Shown here piece by piece: positions 27,054-35,547 of a stretch of 64,000 nucleotides of DNA. The notes beneath the pieces were generated by a model, which was given only the letters and a program-made list of their open reading frames with translations, had not been told where the DNA came from and made no database searches. The first letter of the stretch is position 1; every line of letters begins with the position of its first letter. Origin of the DNA: Pycnococcus provasolii (Eukaryota; Chlorophyta; Pseudoscourfieldiophyceae; Pseudoscourfieldiales; Pycnococcaceae); contig OW568891.1 in the NCBI GenBank assembly GCA_938743325.2, positions 496,001 to 560,000 on the forward strand. Direction: 5' to 3'. Made by a program: the position numbers and the translations under genes.

Positions 27054-28514
27054 TCATGCGGCGCCAGCGCCGGCGCCGGCGGCACCGGATCCGGAAGCGC
27101 CGCATGCGCCGCCGTCCGCATGCGAGTCGTCGAGCTTGCGCTTCACGCCGACCTTGACCCTGTCCCAGCGCGCTTGGCGTTTCACGTACTCCATCACCGG
27201 CGTGCTGGTGAGCAGACCGCCGTATTTGCGCAGATTGTCAATGACGTCTGGCTCGTCCGGGTCGGGCGCGCCCGGGTTATTGAGCGCCTTCAGGTGGCGC
27301 TCGAGCAGCGTCATCACGCGCTTGAACACGAATTGCCCGTTGTTGTCGGGTGCGTCACGCGCCAGCATGCCCATCCCTGCGCACACCGCCCTCGCGGCAT
27401 CCTCCCAAGCTATGTCCTTCGGGCGCAGGCCCACGCCGCGCATCCATTCTCCAGCTCGGTCTTTGAGATCGCCCTTGGTCACCTTGGTGCGCCATTTCTG
27501 TCGTTTTATTAACATCTTGTCATCAAGCGCCTCTTTTGACTGCTTGTTCCGCTCCGCCTTGTTTGGTATGTGGTCGAACTTCTTCAAGGGAAAAACAGGA
27601 TCCTCCTTCAGAAATGGGCTGGCCCATAATATACCTGCGATAGCGTCATCGTTGTAGACGTCAATCCATTTGACAGTTATCGAAATAGTGTAGAATCTTT
27701 CGCTCACACTTCCGAGGGGCACTGGCGTGTCGAACGACCACCGCTGGGGAAGCTCCACTTTCAAGAAAAGATCCTCGCAGGTGCAGTATTCCCTCCTGCC
27801 ACCCTCGCGGTGTTCACCCACAGTCACGCTCTTCATCTCCTTCAGGCGCATGTGTTCGAGGAGCCTGCGAAGCGTGTAGTCGGAAACCCGTCCGCCCGTC
27901 CAGTCGCGTGCCTCCGCAATCATCCTCTCGAGAGTTGTGCCATTTCTTTGCTCAGCCTGCATATTACATGTGTCACGGGAGAATGGGAGGATTGGTTGGT
28001 GAGTCACCTTGAAAATCTTGGCGTAGTCGCGCGTGCAAAAAAGATTGGCTTTAAGTGAAAGTAAAGTGCGCGACGCTCGTGGTAGACGCCGGCGCGCGTA
28101 ACGTACCAGTCTCTTGGCTTTCAACGCCTCTTCGCGTTCGTTGACGTCTTTTAGCGTCTTCTCCAACACACATTTCACCTTTGGAATCGCACTATCAGGC
28201 ATCTCGCTGAGCGCCTCGGACACGAGCGCCGCATAGTCTGAGTCGTTGGAGTTGGAGTCGGACCCCGGCTCCTCCGATTGGTGCTTTGTACTAGCCAGAA
28301 GCGCCGACACGAGCGCCTGCGCGTCACTTCTTCGAAGGCGCGTGTTAGAAGTCTCGGAGTCAGTCGTGTTGTTCGTCATCATGACGGAAGTCGGGTAGAT
28401 TGAGCCCTTGCCTTTGCTTGACGCGCGAGTCGCGCAGAGAGGAGTCTTCTCAGGCTCACTCGCGTCACGAGCACTACTCTTCGTCGACTTCGTATTCGTC
28501 ACGTCAACGAGCAT
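27054..28514 (-). CDS. Unknown protein, two exons
   Basis: I read complement(join(27054..27956, 28107..28514)), 436 residues, starting MLVDVTNTKSTKSS. The 150-bp intron begins GTACGT and ends ATATGCAG in phase 0, joining ...EALKAKRL to AEQRNGTT.... The reading straight through instead encodes an Arg-rich insert that looks intronic. The N-terminal 100 residues are Ser/Thr-rich and disordered. Residues 110-140 are charged and helical. The C-terminal two thirds look globular (ISITVKWIDVYNDDAIAGILW; GVGLRPKDIAWEDAARAVCAG; FVFKRVMTLLERHLKALN). It ends in a Gly-Ala tail. I recognise no family. The gene is convergent with PMS2 and divergent from the UPF0696 gene. Confidence 0.65.
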   Translation of the reverse strand: MLVDVTNTKSTKSSARDASEPEKTPLCATRASSKGKGSIYPTSVMMTNNTTDSETSNTRLRRSDAQALVSALLASTKHQSEEPGSDSNSNDSDYAALVSEALSEMPDSAIPKVKCVLEKTLKDVNEREEALKAKRLVRYARRRLPRASRTLLSLKANLFCTRDYAKIFKVTHQPILPFSRDTCNMQAEQRNGTTLERMIAEARDWTGGRVSDYTLRRLLEHMRLKEMKSVTVGEHREGGRREYCTCEDLFLKVELPQRWSFDTPVPLGSVSERFYTISITVKWIDVYNDDAIAGILWASPFLKEDPVFPLKKFDHIPNKAERNKQSKEALDDKMLIKRQKWRTKVTKGDLKDRAGEWMRGVGLRPKDIAWEDAARAVCAGMGMLARDAPDNNGQFVFKRVMTLLERHLKALNNPGAPDPDEPDVIDNLRKYGGLLTSTPVMEYVKRQARWDRVKVGVKRKLDDSHADGGACGASGSGAAGAGAGAA

Positions 28515-28932
28515 AATTTCAAACAAATAAAATCCCAACCAAAGGGTTACCGGGTACGGGGCCGCGAGTGTTTGTTTCTTGCAGGGGACTCTCCAACCCT
28601 TCGCGTTCGCGTTCTTCAGGGGCGTGTTGCTTGACCACCTTAGTCTAATCAACGCATTTGATGAAAGCAACACCGCCCATGGAGGTGTGCAAGAAACAGC
28701 CGCAAGGCCGCTAGGGTAGGGAACTAACTGTGCATTTGTCACTACTCTGCCGACTCTTGAGGTGTGCTCACTGCTCAAGGGAAAAAGGCGCGAACGAACG
28801 GGATCCCAAGGTGGGTCGGAAAAACAAACGAAACCCCCAAACCCCAAAACCCCTAACCGGATCCGGTCCCAACCCCAACCCCTAAACAACTTTACCCAAC
28901 AGGTTTGACCAAATTCTTTTCATCTTCGTCGC
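28515..28932. other. Divergent promoter region with ccctaac motifs
   Basis: This 418-bp head-to-head gap includes accccaaaacccctaaccgg and ccaaccccaacccctaaac at about 28840-28890, i.e. telo-box-like units close to the start of the UPF0696 gene. No other gene is seen. Confidence 0.5.
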
Positions 28933-30126
28933 ATGCCTGCCCCATTCATGGCGGGCTCTGCACCTACACCTGTGGTGGTGGACCTGACTTTGACTTCATG
29001 CGTGCACACTCTCAAGGAAGACGACGACGACGGTGCGCCCCTGGATGTTTCCTGGCCTCCTCAGGTTCCTGCGTTGTGCCTCAAGAATGACAATGCCTTG
29101 GATGATGAATATGACAAGGTCCATCACAACAATGATGTGGTGGTGTGTGACTTGACGTCTCTGCCCGACTCCCAGCCTCTTCAAGTTCAAGAGCCTTTAG
29201 ATGTTGGATTCTTCTCGACGCGGTCGCCAGCAAGGCAAGAGAAGAAGAAGCAGAAACTTGCACCCTCTGCGCTGGATGATACGCCTGAGGCGCGCCTCGC
29301 GCGCGCGGCGTACGCGGCGGCTATGCCACCAGACGCGGACAATCCTGCAGACGTCGCGATGGCTACCCAACGCGCGGCGGGGGCATCCTCTCGGGGCCAG
29401 CAACAGCACATTCTCGACGGGCTCTCGTGGACAGTGGCGTACCGCGCATCGACGACGGCGGCGGCAAACGCGACATCAAATGAGTACGCGGGTAAGTGGA
29501 CGACGTGCTCGTGGCCAAGCAGTCTCTGGCCGGCGATTGCAAGCGCGACGGAACAGGGGAGTCTCGGGCGAGTGTCGAAAGCCATGCTGAAGGACGACGA
29601 CCCCGCGGCGAACCCTGAGGGCAAGATGATGCTCTGCGTTTACGCGGAGGACTACCGTGACGCCAAGGATATCGCTAGGATAGGATTCGCGCTGTGCCGC
29701 GTAGCGATCCAAAGCGGACACGGAGACGTTCTACACACGGCGAACGGCGCGCGTCGCACATTGCACTTCAAGCCGGACTGCTTCACAATCGAAGGAAGGT
29801 ACGCCTTGCCCACTCCTCACACCAAGTCAATCGGCCAGACCGCCATATACAACTTCCAGCCTCACTTTGAAGACGTGCCGACGACCGTGTTCAAGCGTGG
29901 CGAGCGATGCTGCAGGTGTGTGGTGGTCGAACCTGGACCAGCACAAGCCATTGATGGCGCAGCGGAGCCGTTAGATGCCATACACACGACTTCATTTTGG
30001 ACGCGTGCAGCCAACAACGGTGCACCTTGGTTTGGCGACGCGTCTCATCCTCTCGCGGTGAAAGCCAAACTGCTGATAGATGCCAATGGAAACGTGACAC
30101 ACACTCCGCCGAGCGAGTTGTTGTAA
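28933..30126 (+). CDS. UPF0696 (DUF1917/C11orf68-like) family protein with SUMO-interacting-like motifs
   Basis: The 397-residue protein starts MPAPFMAGSAP. The C-terminal half matches the UPF0696/DUF1917 pattern: EYAGKWTTCSWPSSLWPAIASATEQGSLG (about 175-205), then MMLCVYAEDYRDAKDIARIGFALCR and LHFKPDCFTIEGRY. The general form is 'GKW...W..I..A...G.LG' followed by 'CVYt.Df.D..Dv' and 'yKpD.yT'. The fold is known from human BLES03 but its biochemical role is not established. The N-terminal 100 residues are acidic and carry two hydrophobic-acidic motifs, VVVDLTLTS and VVVCDLTSLPD. They resemble SUMO-interacting motifs and the one in the TDP2-like protein of this window. The intronless gene is convergent with the allantoate deiminase gene, 75 bp apart. 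Confidence 0.7.
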   Translation: MPAPFMAGSAPTPVVVDLTLTSCVHTLKEDDDDGAPLDVSWPPQVPALCLKNDNALDDEYDKVHHNNDVVVCDLTSLPDSQPLQVQEPLDVGFFSTRSPARQEKKKQKLAPSALDDTPEARLARAAYAAAMPPDADNPADVAMATQRAAGASSRGQQQHILDGLSWTVAYRASTTAAANATSNEYAGKWTTCSWPSSLWPAIASATEQGSLGRVSKAMLKDDDPAANPEGKMMLCVYAEDYRDAKDIARIGFALCRVAIQSGHGDVLHTANGARRTLHFKPDCFTIEGRYALPTPHTKSIGQTAIYNFQPHFEDVPTTVFKRGERCCRCVVVEPGPAQAIDGAAEPLDAIHTTSFWTRAANNGAPWFGDASHPLAVKAKLLIDANGNVTHTPPSELL

Positions 30127-30201
30127 GTTCTTAGAATTGTAAGAAGAGGTGAAGAAAAGAAAGTTTTGTTTCATAATTTATCTACTATTCGTGGTTCCTC
30201 C

Positions 30202-31848
30202 TCACGCACCGCACGTCGGGTCATCTCCACTCTCCACCTCATCCTTCAGGTACAGCGCCATGGCGCCGGTCGCCGACACAATGTCTTCATCCAAAACTCG
30301 CTCCAGCGGCGAATGGCTCACGCCGCCAGGGTGACGCACGAACATCATCGTGACGTCCGCAATGTCCGCCATCGCAAGCGCGTCGTGGCCTGCACCCGAA
30401 ATGAGCGCGGGGATGTCCTCGACGCTCTTCACGGTGCCCGGCAGCGACGAATAGTTGCCGTAGAATCCGGCAATGGCGGATCTCAGGCGTTTCGTCGGCG
30501 CCTCCGCGCTCTCGACAGGTGGTGCTTCGTGGCTGGTGACCAATTCGCACATTTCCATGCGCCTTGCCGAGCACGCCTCGTGCACCGCCGCCGAGATGTC
30601 CTCGGCAGCTGCATCGCGCACCTCCTCACGCCTCGCGCGAACGTCTACCGTCATGTTTACCGCACCCGAGATCGTGTTCTTGGCATTCGGCATGTTGATG
30701 ATGTGTCCCACCGTGCAAACGAGCATCTCCTCCTTCTCATTTGACACATTGTCTTTCAACGCCCCGAGGTGTCCGCCACGCTTCGACCAGCCGGGCTGGC
30801 AGATGCGCTCGGTGGCAATGATCATGTCCGCGGCGGCGGCGAGCGTGTCACGCCTCTGCTCACCCATAGGAACTGTTCCGGCGTGTCCCTGCTCGCCCAT
30901 CAGCGACACCGTGATGCGCTTCTGACCCGCAATGGCAAGGACGACGCCAAGTCCCTTGTTCGCCGCCTCAAGCACGGGACCCTGCTCGATGTGCAGCTCG
31001 ACGTACGTTCCAATCTCCTCCGGGTCGCGCGCCGCGGCAAGCACGTCCGCTCGCGTGTGCGGCTTAATCGCGTCGAGCAGCGTCGTTCCATTCTTGTCTG
31101 AGATGCTGAGAATGCTGTCCGTGAGGGTTCCCGCGACGGCGCGCGAGCCTAGGAAGGTGACTGGGAAGCGCACACCCTCCTCGTCGGAGAAGGCGATCAC
31201 CTCGACAGGTCGCGAAAGCTCGCCAGGTGCCATGAGCAGAGCACGCACCGCCTGTATGCCGACGATGACTCCTAGCGCGCCGTCGTACTTTCCTCCGTCA
31301 ATGACGGTGTCGTAGTGGCTTCCAACGACAACGCGCGGCTTGTGCCTTCCTTCCGCGGACACGCGGTCACGCGGCGTGACTCCTCGCACGTTCGCCATGG
31401 CGTCGATGGTGACAGCGAGTCCCGCCTCACGCATCCACTGCGCTATGATTTGCGCCGCCTCCCTGTGCGCGGGCGAGTTGAACGTCCTCGTGATGCGCGG
31501 CCTCGGGTCGTAGTGCCTTTCGTCGGAGATGTCCGCGAGCTGCTCGACCATTTTCTTGGGCGCGTTTCCGACGACGTCCGCGAGCGCGGCGGCGTCGCCT
31601 ATGCCTAGCGTACGCGCGAACGACGTCCACGAAAGCGCACCAACACCCCCCCTGCCCCCCGCCCCCTGCCCTTGCCTCCCACCACCACCAGGGGCGGCAG
31701 CAACGCACAGAAGGGAAAGGCAGGAGGACCCACAAAACAGGAGAAGAACCAGAAGAGGGAGTGTTGTAGATGGCAGTGACCACGAGCGACGCAGCAACAT
31801 TGCCCGCACGCTATTGCTAGGATGTTGGACCCGCACGTTGAGCGACAT
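30202..31848 (-). CDS. AAH: Allantoate deiminase (allantoate amidohydrolase), M20 family
   Basis: From the ATG at 31848 the protein has 548 residues. A hydrophobic segment at about 27-50 (TLPLLVLLLFCGSSCLSLLCVA) looks like a signal peptide or anchor, consistent with ER targeting of plant AAH. The M20 metallopeptidase-like core has VVGSHYDTVIDGGKYDGALG (metal-binding His and Asp), IAFSDEEGVRFPVTFLGSRA (Glu-Glu) and YVELHIEQGPVLE. QGHAGTVPM is in the lid domain, and SGAGHDALAMA is near the end. The strict SDEEGVRF and AGTVPM signatures place it with allantoate/ureido amidohydrolases. It would release ammonia and CO2 from allantoate in ureide (purine) catabolism. N-carbamoyl-amino-acid hydrolase is an alternative; the plant-like signatures favour AAH. 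Confidence 0.88.
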   Translation of the reverse strand: MSLNVRVQHPSNSVRAMLLRRSWSLPSTTLPLLVLLLFCGSSCLSLLCVAAAPGGGGRQGQGAGGRGGVGALSWTSFARTLGIGDAAALADVVGNAPKKMVEQLADISDERHYDPRPRITRTFNSPAHREAAQIIAQWMREAGLAVTIDAMANVRGVTPRDRVSAEGRHKPRVVVGSHYDTVIDGGKYDGALGVIVGIQAVRALLMAPGELSRPVEVIAFSDEEGVRFPVTFLGSRAVAGTLTDSILSISDKNGTTLLDAIKPHTRADVLAAARDPEEIGTYVELHIEQGPVLEAANKGLGVVLAIAGQKRITVSLMGEQGHAGTVPMGEQRRDTLAAAADMIIATERICQPGWSKRGGHLGALKDNVSNEKEEMLVCTVGHIINMPNAKNTISGAVNMTVDVRARREEVRDAAAEDISAAVHEACSARRMEMCELVTSHEAPPVESAEAPTKRLRSAIAGFYGNYSSLPGTVKSVEDIPALISGAGHDALAMADIADVTMMFVRHPGGVSHSPLERVLDEDIVSATGAMALYLKDEVESGDDPTCGA

Positions 31849-32122
31849 TATCACGAAAGAATGAAGAAAGTGAAGAAGGGGGAGGAGGAGGAGGCGGAGA
31901 CAGCCGAGGAACTACCAGGATTGGTTCTAAGAAGGATCCCCAATCCCTACCCTTTAGGTACACGGATGAAATGCAATACCACACGCCCCCATTTTTCTCC
32001 TCCCTCTCCCTGCTCCAGGCTGCCAGGCTTGCCGTTCCGTATATTGTAATGTTAGGTGGACCCGGTTACTATGGTAGACTTATACTTTTTTTTTGTGTTG
32101 GTGTTGGTGTTGTGTTGTTTTC

Positions 32123-34573
32123 TCATCGCCTCGCAGCCTTCGTCTGCGCGTCCAGCGCAACCTCGCTGTCCGACTTGCCCAAAATCAAAGAACCGAGACC
32201 GAGGCCAATCAGACTGCTGCGAAGGCCGCCGCGCAGGTTCGACTTGCCGCTGCTCACGCCGCCGACGCCGACGCCAGCCTCGGCGACGACGCCCGACGGA
32301 TTCGCACTCGCGGACTTCTCCTGCTGGCGCCGCTGGGCCGCGGGAAGGCTCTCGCCGCGCTCGAGACGTCCGGCGATCGACGCCTGAACGCTCTTGCCCA
32401 AGAACTCCGACGCCACACTCACGCTCGGCGTGTTGCTCGATGCCTTGGACGAAAGACGCTCCATCTGCTGTGCTTCGTAAAGAGCCTGCATCTCAGCCTC
32501 GGTGAACCCGTCACTCTCCGCGGTACCCGCGCGTGCCATCACATTGCCCATCCAACGTAGCGCGCCGGCGGCTTCACCCTGCTCAGCCTCCTCCTCGTCG
32601 GCGGCATCTGGAGACGTGAAGACAAGGCGAGCCGTGCCACCCTTGATTGGCGACGCGGGTGCTTTTGATAGATTCGACGAATCCGAATCCGACGACGACG
32701 TGCTAGCGGCGCTTGCACTCGAAAGGACGGACATCGCCGCCGCCGAGGGTGCGAATGAATTTTTGGAGGAGAAGAATGGCGCCGACAGAGCTTTCGAGCT
32801 GCTCTCGCGCGTCTGCGGGTCTTCGCGAACGAGCTTACGCACGACGTACCAAAGCGTGGAATCAGCCCTGCCATCAGGCGAAGCGTCGAGGACTGCAAAG
32901 CCTTCCTCGAATCCCTTGGGCACGACACGCATTTCCGTGGAGGCCGCCTCCTCGGGCACCTCGACGGTGGCCACCTCATCCGCTGTCGACGTCGTGCCCC
33001 CAAGCTTAAGGCCGATCGCCTTGAAGAAGCTAGAAGCGTTCAACGGAGCAGCCACAGACCCACCACCCTGCGCCGCTCGCTTCGTAACCGTCTCGCGCCA
33101 GCTGCGCACGGAGTTGTTATCCGTCTCCAGCGCACGGCGAAAGCTGTTGAGCGAGCTGTCTGAGCGCAGATTCGGGCATGCAATCTGCATGAAAAGAATG
33201 CCAACCGAATACATGTCGAAGCGATCTGGGAGGTTCAGCTGCCACAGGACGGGTGACAGCAGCGCCGCGATCGGCTCTGGAGGCGGCTCCGCAGTCTGAG
33301 TGGACATGACGTACTCCTCCGGCGGCGCGTAGCGCGGGTCTAGGAGGTACTCGCGGGGGACGTAATTACGCCCCGTCTTGAGATCTGCCGCCGCGCCGAG
33401 GTCGATCATCTTCAGCCTCGCGGCGCCAGGTTCGTCGCCGCGGTCGAGAATGATGTTCTCCGGCTTGATGTCGCGGTGCACGATGCCCGTTGCGTGCAGC
33501 GCGGCCAAAGCCTCGAGGATCTGCCGGCAGATGACGCGGTGCGTGAGAAGTGCGCGTGCTGGCCCGCGTGGCAGCGTTCCCTCGTACGACTCTCCGAGGA
33601 AAGCCTCCTCGAGGTTGTACGGGAAGTCCTTCGATTCCAGAACACTTCGGAGCGTTTCGTCCGTCTCGTAGTCCCAAAGCAGCCAGAGCGGCGGCTCGTC
33701 GCTTCCGCTCAGCCCGCTGTTGCTTGCGCGCACAGTCTCATCTTCGCAGAACGAGCCTTGGTAAGACGCGACGTACGGTCCCGCCGCGCGCCTCGTGCGT
33801 TCGTTCATCCACTTTTCCGCCGACCCGTACTCGCGCGCCTCCTTGGCGATGAGGTTGCTTCCCTGCGCGAAGACTGTCTTTCCGTACCTGTCCTTGATAT
33901 CCCTCGTCGCGGTTGCGAGGTAGACGGTTCCGAACCCACCCTTGCCAAGCGTCTTGCTGATTGCGAAGTCGTCGCGGGAGACGCGCGGCTGCATGGCTCT
34001 CTGCAGAGGTGCGAGGAGGTAGTAGTCGATGGCGCCCGAGCCGACGCGCGGTGGCAGCGACAGGTACGCGAGTATGAGCGATAGGATCGCGAGTCCTCCC
34101 GGCGTGGTGAGTTCCTTGACTTCTTTTCTGAGTTCCGCGTCGAGCGTGGATCTGTAGATTTGGTCCCCGCACGCCTGTCTCGCGCACTGCGGCACGACCA
34201 TTTCGAACGAGAGGTCCCCCGTCGCGAGGTTGTAAGCATTGTGCGTGTGTGAAGCGAACGTTGCGACGGAATCCGTCACCACTTGGGCCGTGGCACTTGC
34301 ATGATCCCCCAGCACCACCCCCCCAGTAAGAGTGAGCTGCTGTGCATACTGAGTGGCATCTTGAAGTACTTCAAGTACAGAATAAACATCAGCATCAGCA
34401 CCCAAAGGCAACGCACGAGGACGACGAGACCCAAACCCACCTAACCCACCACCTCTCCTAAACGCACTACCACCACCACTACTACTACCAGCACCACCAC
34501 TATGCCAGCTACTACCAGCACAACGGGCAGGTATATAAGGACGACGAGAATGAGCACAAGAAGGCACGGACAT
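32123..34573 (-). CDS. STN7: Thylakoid state-transition protein kinase, Stt7/STN7 type
   Basis: The start is the ATG at 34573 (MSVPSCAHSRR), giving 816 residues. The Arg/Ser/Gly-rich first 55 residues fit a chloroplast transit peptide. The pair C130 and C135 (PQCARQACG) has the same five-residue spacing as the redox-active lumenal cysteines of Chlamydomonas Stt7 (C68, C73). A membrane segment follows near 155-172 (GLAILSLILAYLSL), then IDYYLLAPLQRAM. The Ser/Thr kinase domain has the Gly loop LGKGGFGTVYLA (about 213), VHRDIKPENIIL (about 363) and IDLGAAAD (DLG, not DFG). The family-specific LLDPRYAPPEEYVMSTQT and VLWQLNLPDRFDMYSVG follow. The tail has the GFTEAEMQAL element. The kinase phosphorylates LHCII when plastoquinone is reduced and so drives state transitions. 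No intron. Confidence 0.93.
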   Translation of the reverse strand: MSVPSCAHSRRPYIPARCAGSSWHSGGAGSSSGGGSAFRRGGGLGGFGSRRPRALPLGADADVYSVLEVLQDATQYAQQLTLTGGVVLGDHASATAQVVTDSVATFASHTHNAYNLATGDLSFEMVVPQCARQACGDQIYRSTLDAELRKEVKELTTPGGLAILSLILAYLSLPPRVGSGAIDYYLLAPLQRAMQPRVSRDDFAISKTLGKGGFGTVYLATATRDIKDRYGKTVFAQGSNLIAKEAREYGSAEKWMNERTRRAAGPYVASYQGSFCEDETVRASNSGLSGSDEPPLWLLWDYETDETLRSVLESKDFPYNLEEAFLGESYEGTLPRGPARALLTHRVICRQILEALAALHATGIVHRDIKPENIILDRGDEPGAARLKMIDLGAAADLKTGRNYVPREYLLDPRYAPPEEYVMSTQTAEPPPEPIAALLSPVLWQLNLPDRFDMYSVGILFMQIACPNLRSDSSLNSFRRALETDNNSVRSWRETVTKRAAQGGGSVAAPLNASSFFKAIGLKLGGTTSTADEVATVEVPEEAASTEMRVVPKGFEEGFAVLDASPDGRADSTLWYVVRKLVREDPQTRESSSKALSAPFFSSKNSFAPSAAAMSVLSSASAASTSSSDSDSSNLSKAPASPIKGGTARLVFTSPDAADEEEAEQGEAAGALRWMGNVMARAGTAESDGFTEAEMQALYEAQQMERLSSKASSNTPSVSVASEFLGKSVQASIAGRLERGESLPAAQRRQQEKSASANPSGVVAEAGVGVGGVSSGKSNLRGGLRSSLIGLGLGSLILGKSDSEVALDAQTKAARR

Positions 34574-35158
34574 TCTGCTTTTTCTGAGTGACGACAACAG
34601 GGGATACGCCGAACACACCACGGGAGGGGGTGACGGAGAAGGGTGACGGGGCGCAGCTTGGAGGGGGGGGGGGTGAGATATTAGAATCTCGGAATTTCAT
34701 GTCGGGGGTTTTTGTTGGCACGAAATCTATCCCAGAAAAGGATCGGCCTCGTGCCCCTCGTTTTGTCTGGTTTTGCCCCGCTCTTGGGCGCTGGGGGGGA
34801 TCCGTCGTAGAATGGGACCATATTGTCCATATCGTTTGGGCGGGGGTTTTGGGTTGGGTTGGGTCGGGGGAGGGTTGTTGGGGATCCCGGTCGGGCACTT
34901 ATGCGCTCGTCCTGTTTTTCCACGTGGGTCTCACTGTATCCGGTACGACGTTACAGTACTTCGTGTATCTTAGTAAGTTGTAGGTAAGCATGTATGTAGG
35001 CTCTTTGCACGCGTCTCGCGCTTGAGCGCTTCGCTTGAAGCATTCGAGAATGCTCGCCACGAGGGCGAGATGCCACATGACGTCGTCACTCGCGCTCACA
35101 GAGAGCTGAGCGGAGCGAAAGATGTGGAGGATGCGGAGGAGAAACGTACTTTGGATGA
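34574..35158. other. STN7 upstream region
   Basis: About 585 bp separate the kinase start from the homing-endonuclease relic. The first 300 bp are G-rich with a run of nine G residues near 34665. The right part (35020-35158) has a protein-like charged frame (EDAEEKRTLDDLEDEVERKR) that could be an out-of-frame upstream part of the relic. No intact gene is seen. Confidence 0.4.
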
Positions 35159-35542
35159 TTTGGAGGACGAGGTGGAGCGAAAGCGCTTGGCTTCTACAAG
35201 CACATTCCGGACAAGTACCTCAAAGCCAGCGAGGAGAATAGGCTCAAACTCCTCGCCGGTTTCATGGACGGTGACGGATGCTTGAGTCGTAGATCGACGC
35301 GTGACACGCTCAAAGTGACACAGTCCGAGAGAGTCCACAAAGAACTCTTTGAGGACTTTGTGAAGCTCGCCATGTCCATTACTGGCTTGGACGTCAAGGC
35401 GTACTCATTCAATCGGCAGGAAGGGTGGGGGAAGTCGATGGAAATGTACATTACCGGTGCTTTGAACAAGGTTCAAAAGCACATGGTGTGTTCAAACAAA
35501 ATCCCACAAAATTTTCACGATTTTCATGGATCATCATATTAA
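35159..35542 (+). pseudogene. Relic of intein-type LAGLIDADG (DOD) homing endonuclease
   Basis: The frame is open from 35159 (after a TGA at 35156) to the TAA at 35542, with its first ATG only inside the motif. It encodes KHIPDKYLKASEEN, then RLKLLAGFMDGDGCL, i.e. intein block D-like KHIP and the first LAGLIDADG (DOD) helix, ending in the metal-binding Asp. This is followed by QSERVHKELFEDFVKLAMSITGLDV, the usual 'L..dv..LArSLG' helix, and EMYITGALNKV, the 'y.I.isG.l' strand. The second DOD motif, the intein splice blocks A/B and F/G and any extein are missing, so it is truncated at both ends. It lies in the gap between STN7 and the C2 gene, on the strand opposite to both. It is probably a decayed insertion from an intein-bearing gene or virus. 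Confidence 0.75.
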
Positions 35543-35547
35543 AAAAT

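Noticed and set aside
31619-31720. Poly-C tract as a separate repeat element
   Set aside because: It encodes the Gly/Gln-rich linker after the signal segment of the allantoate deiminase and needs no other explanation.
34588-34983. 131-codon ORF upstream of STN7
   Set aside because: Gly/Trp-rich translation of G-rich promoter sequence, without protein-like features.
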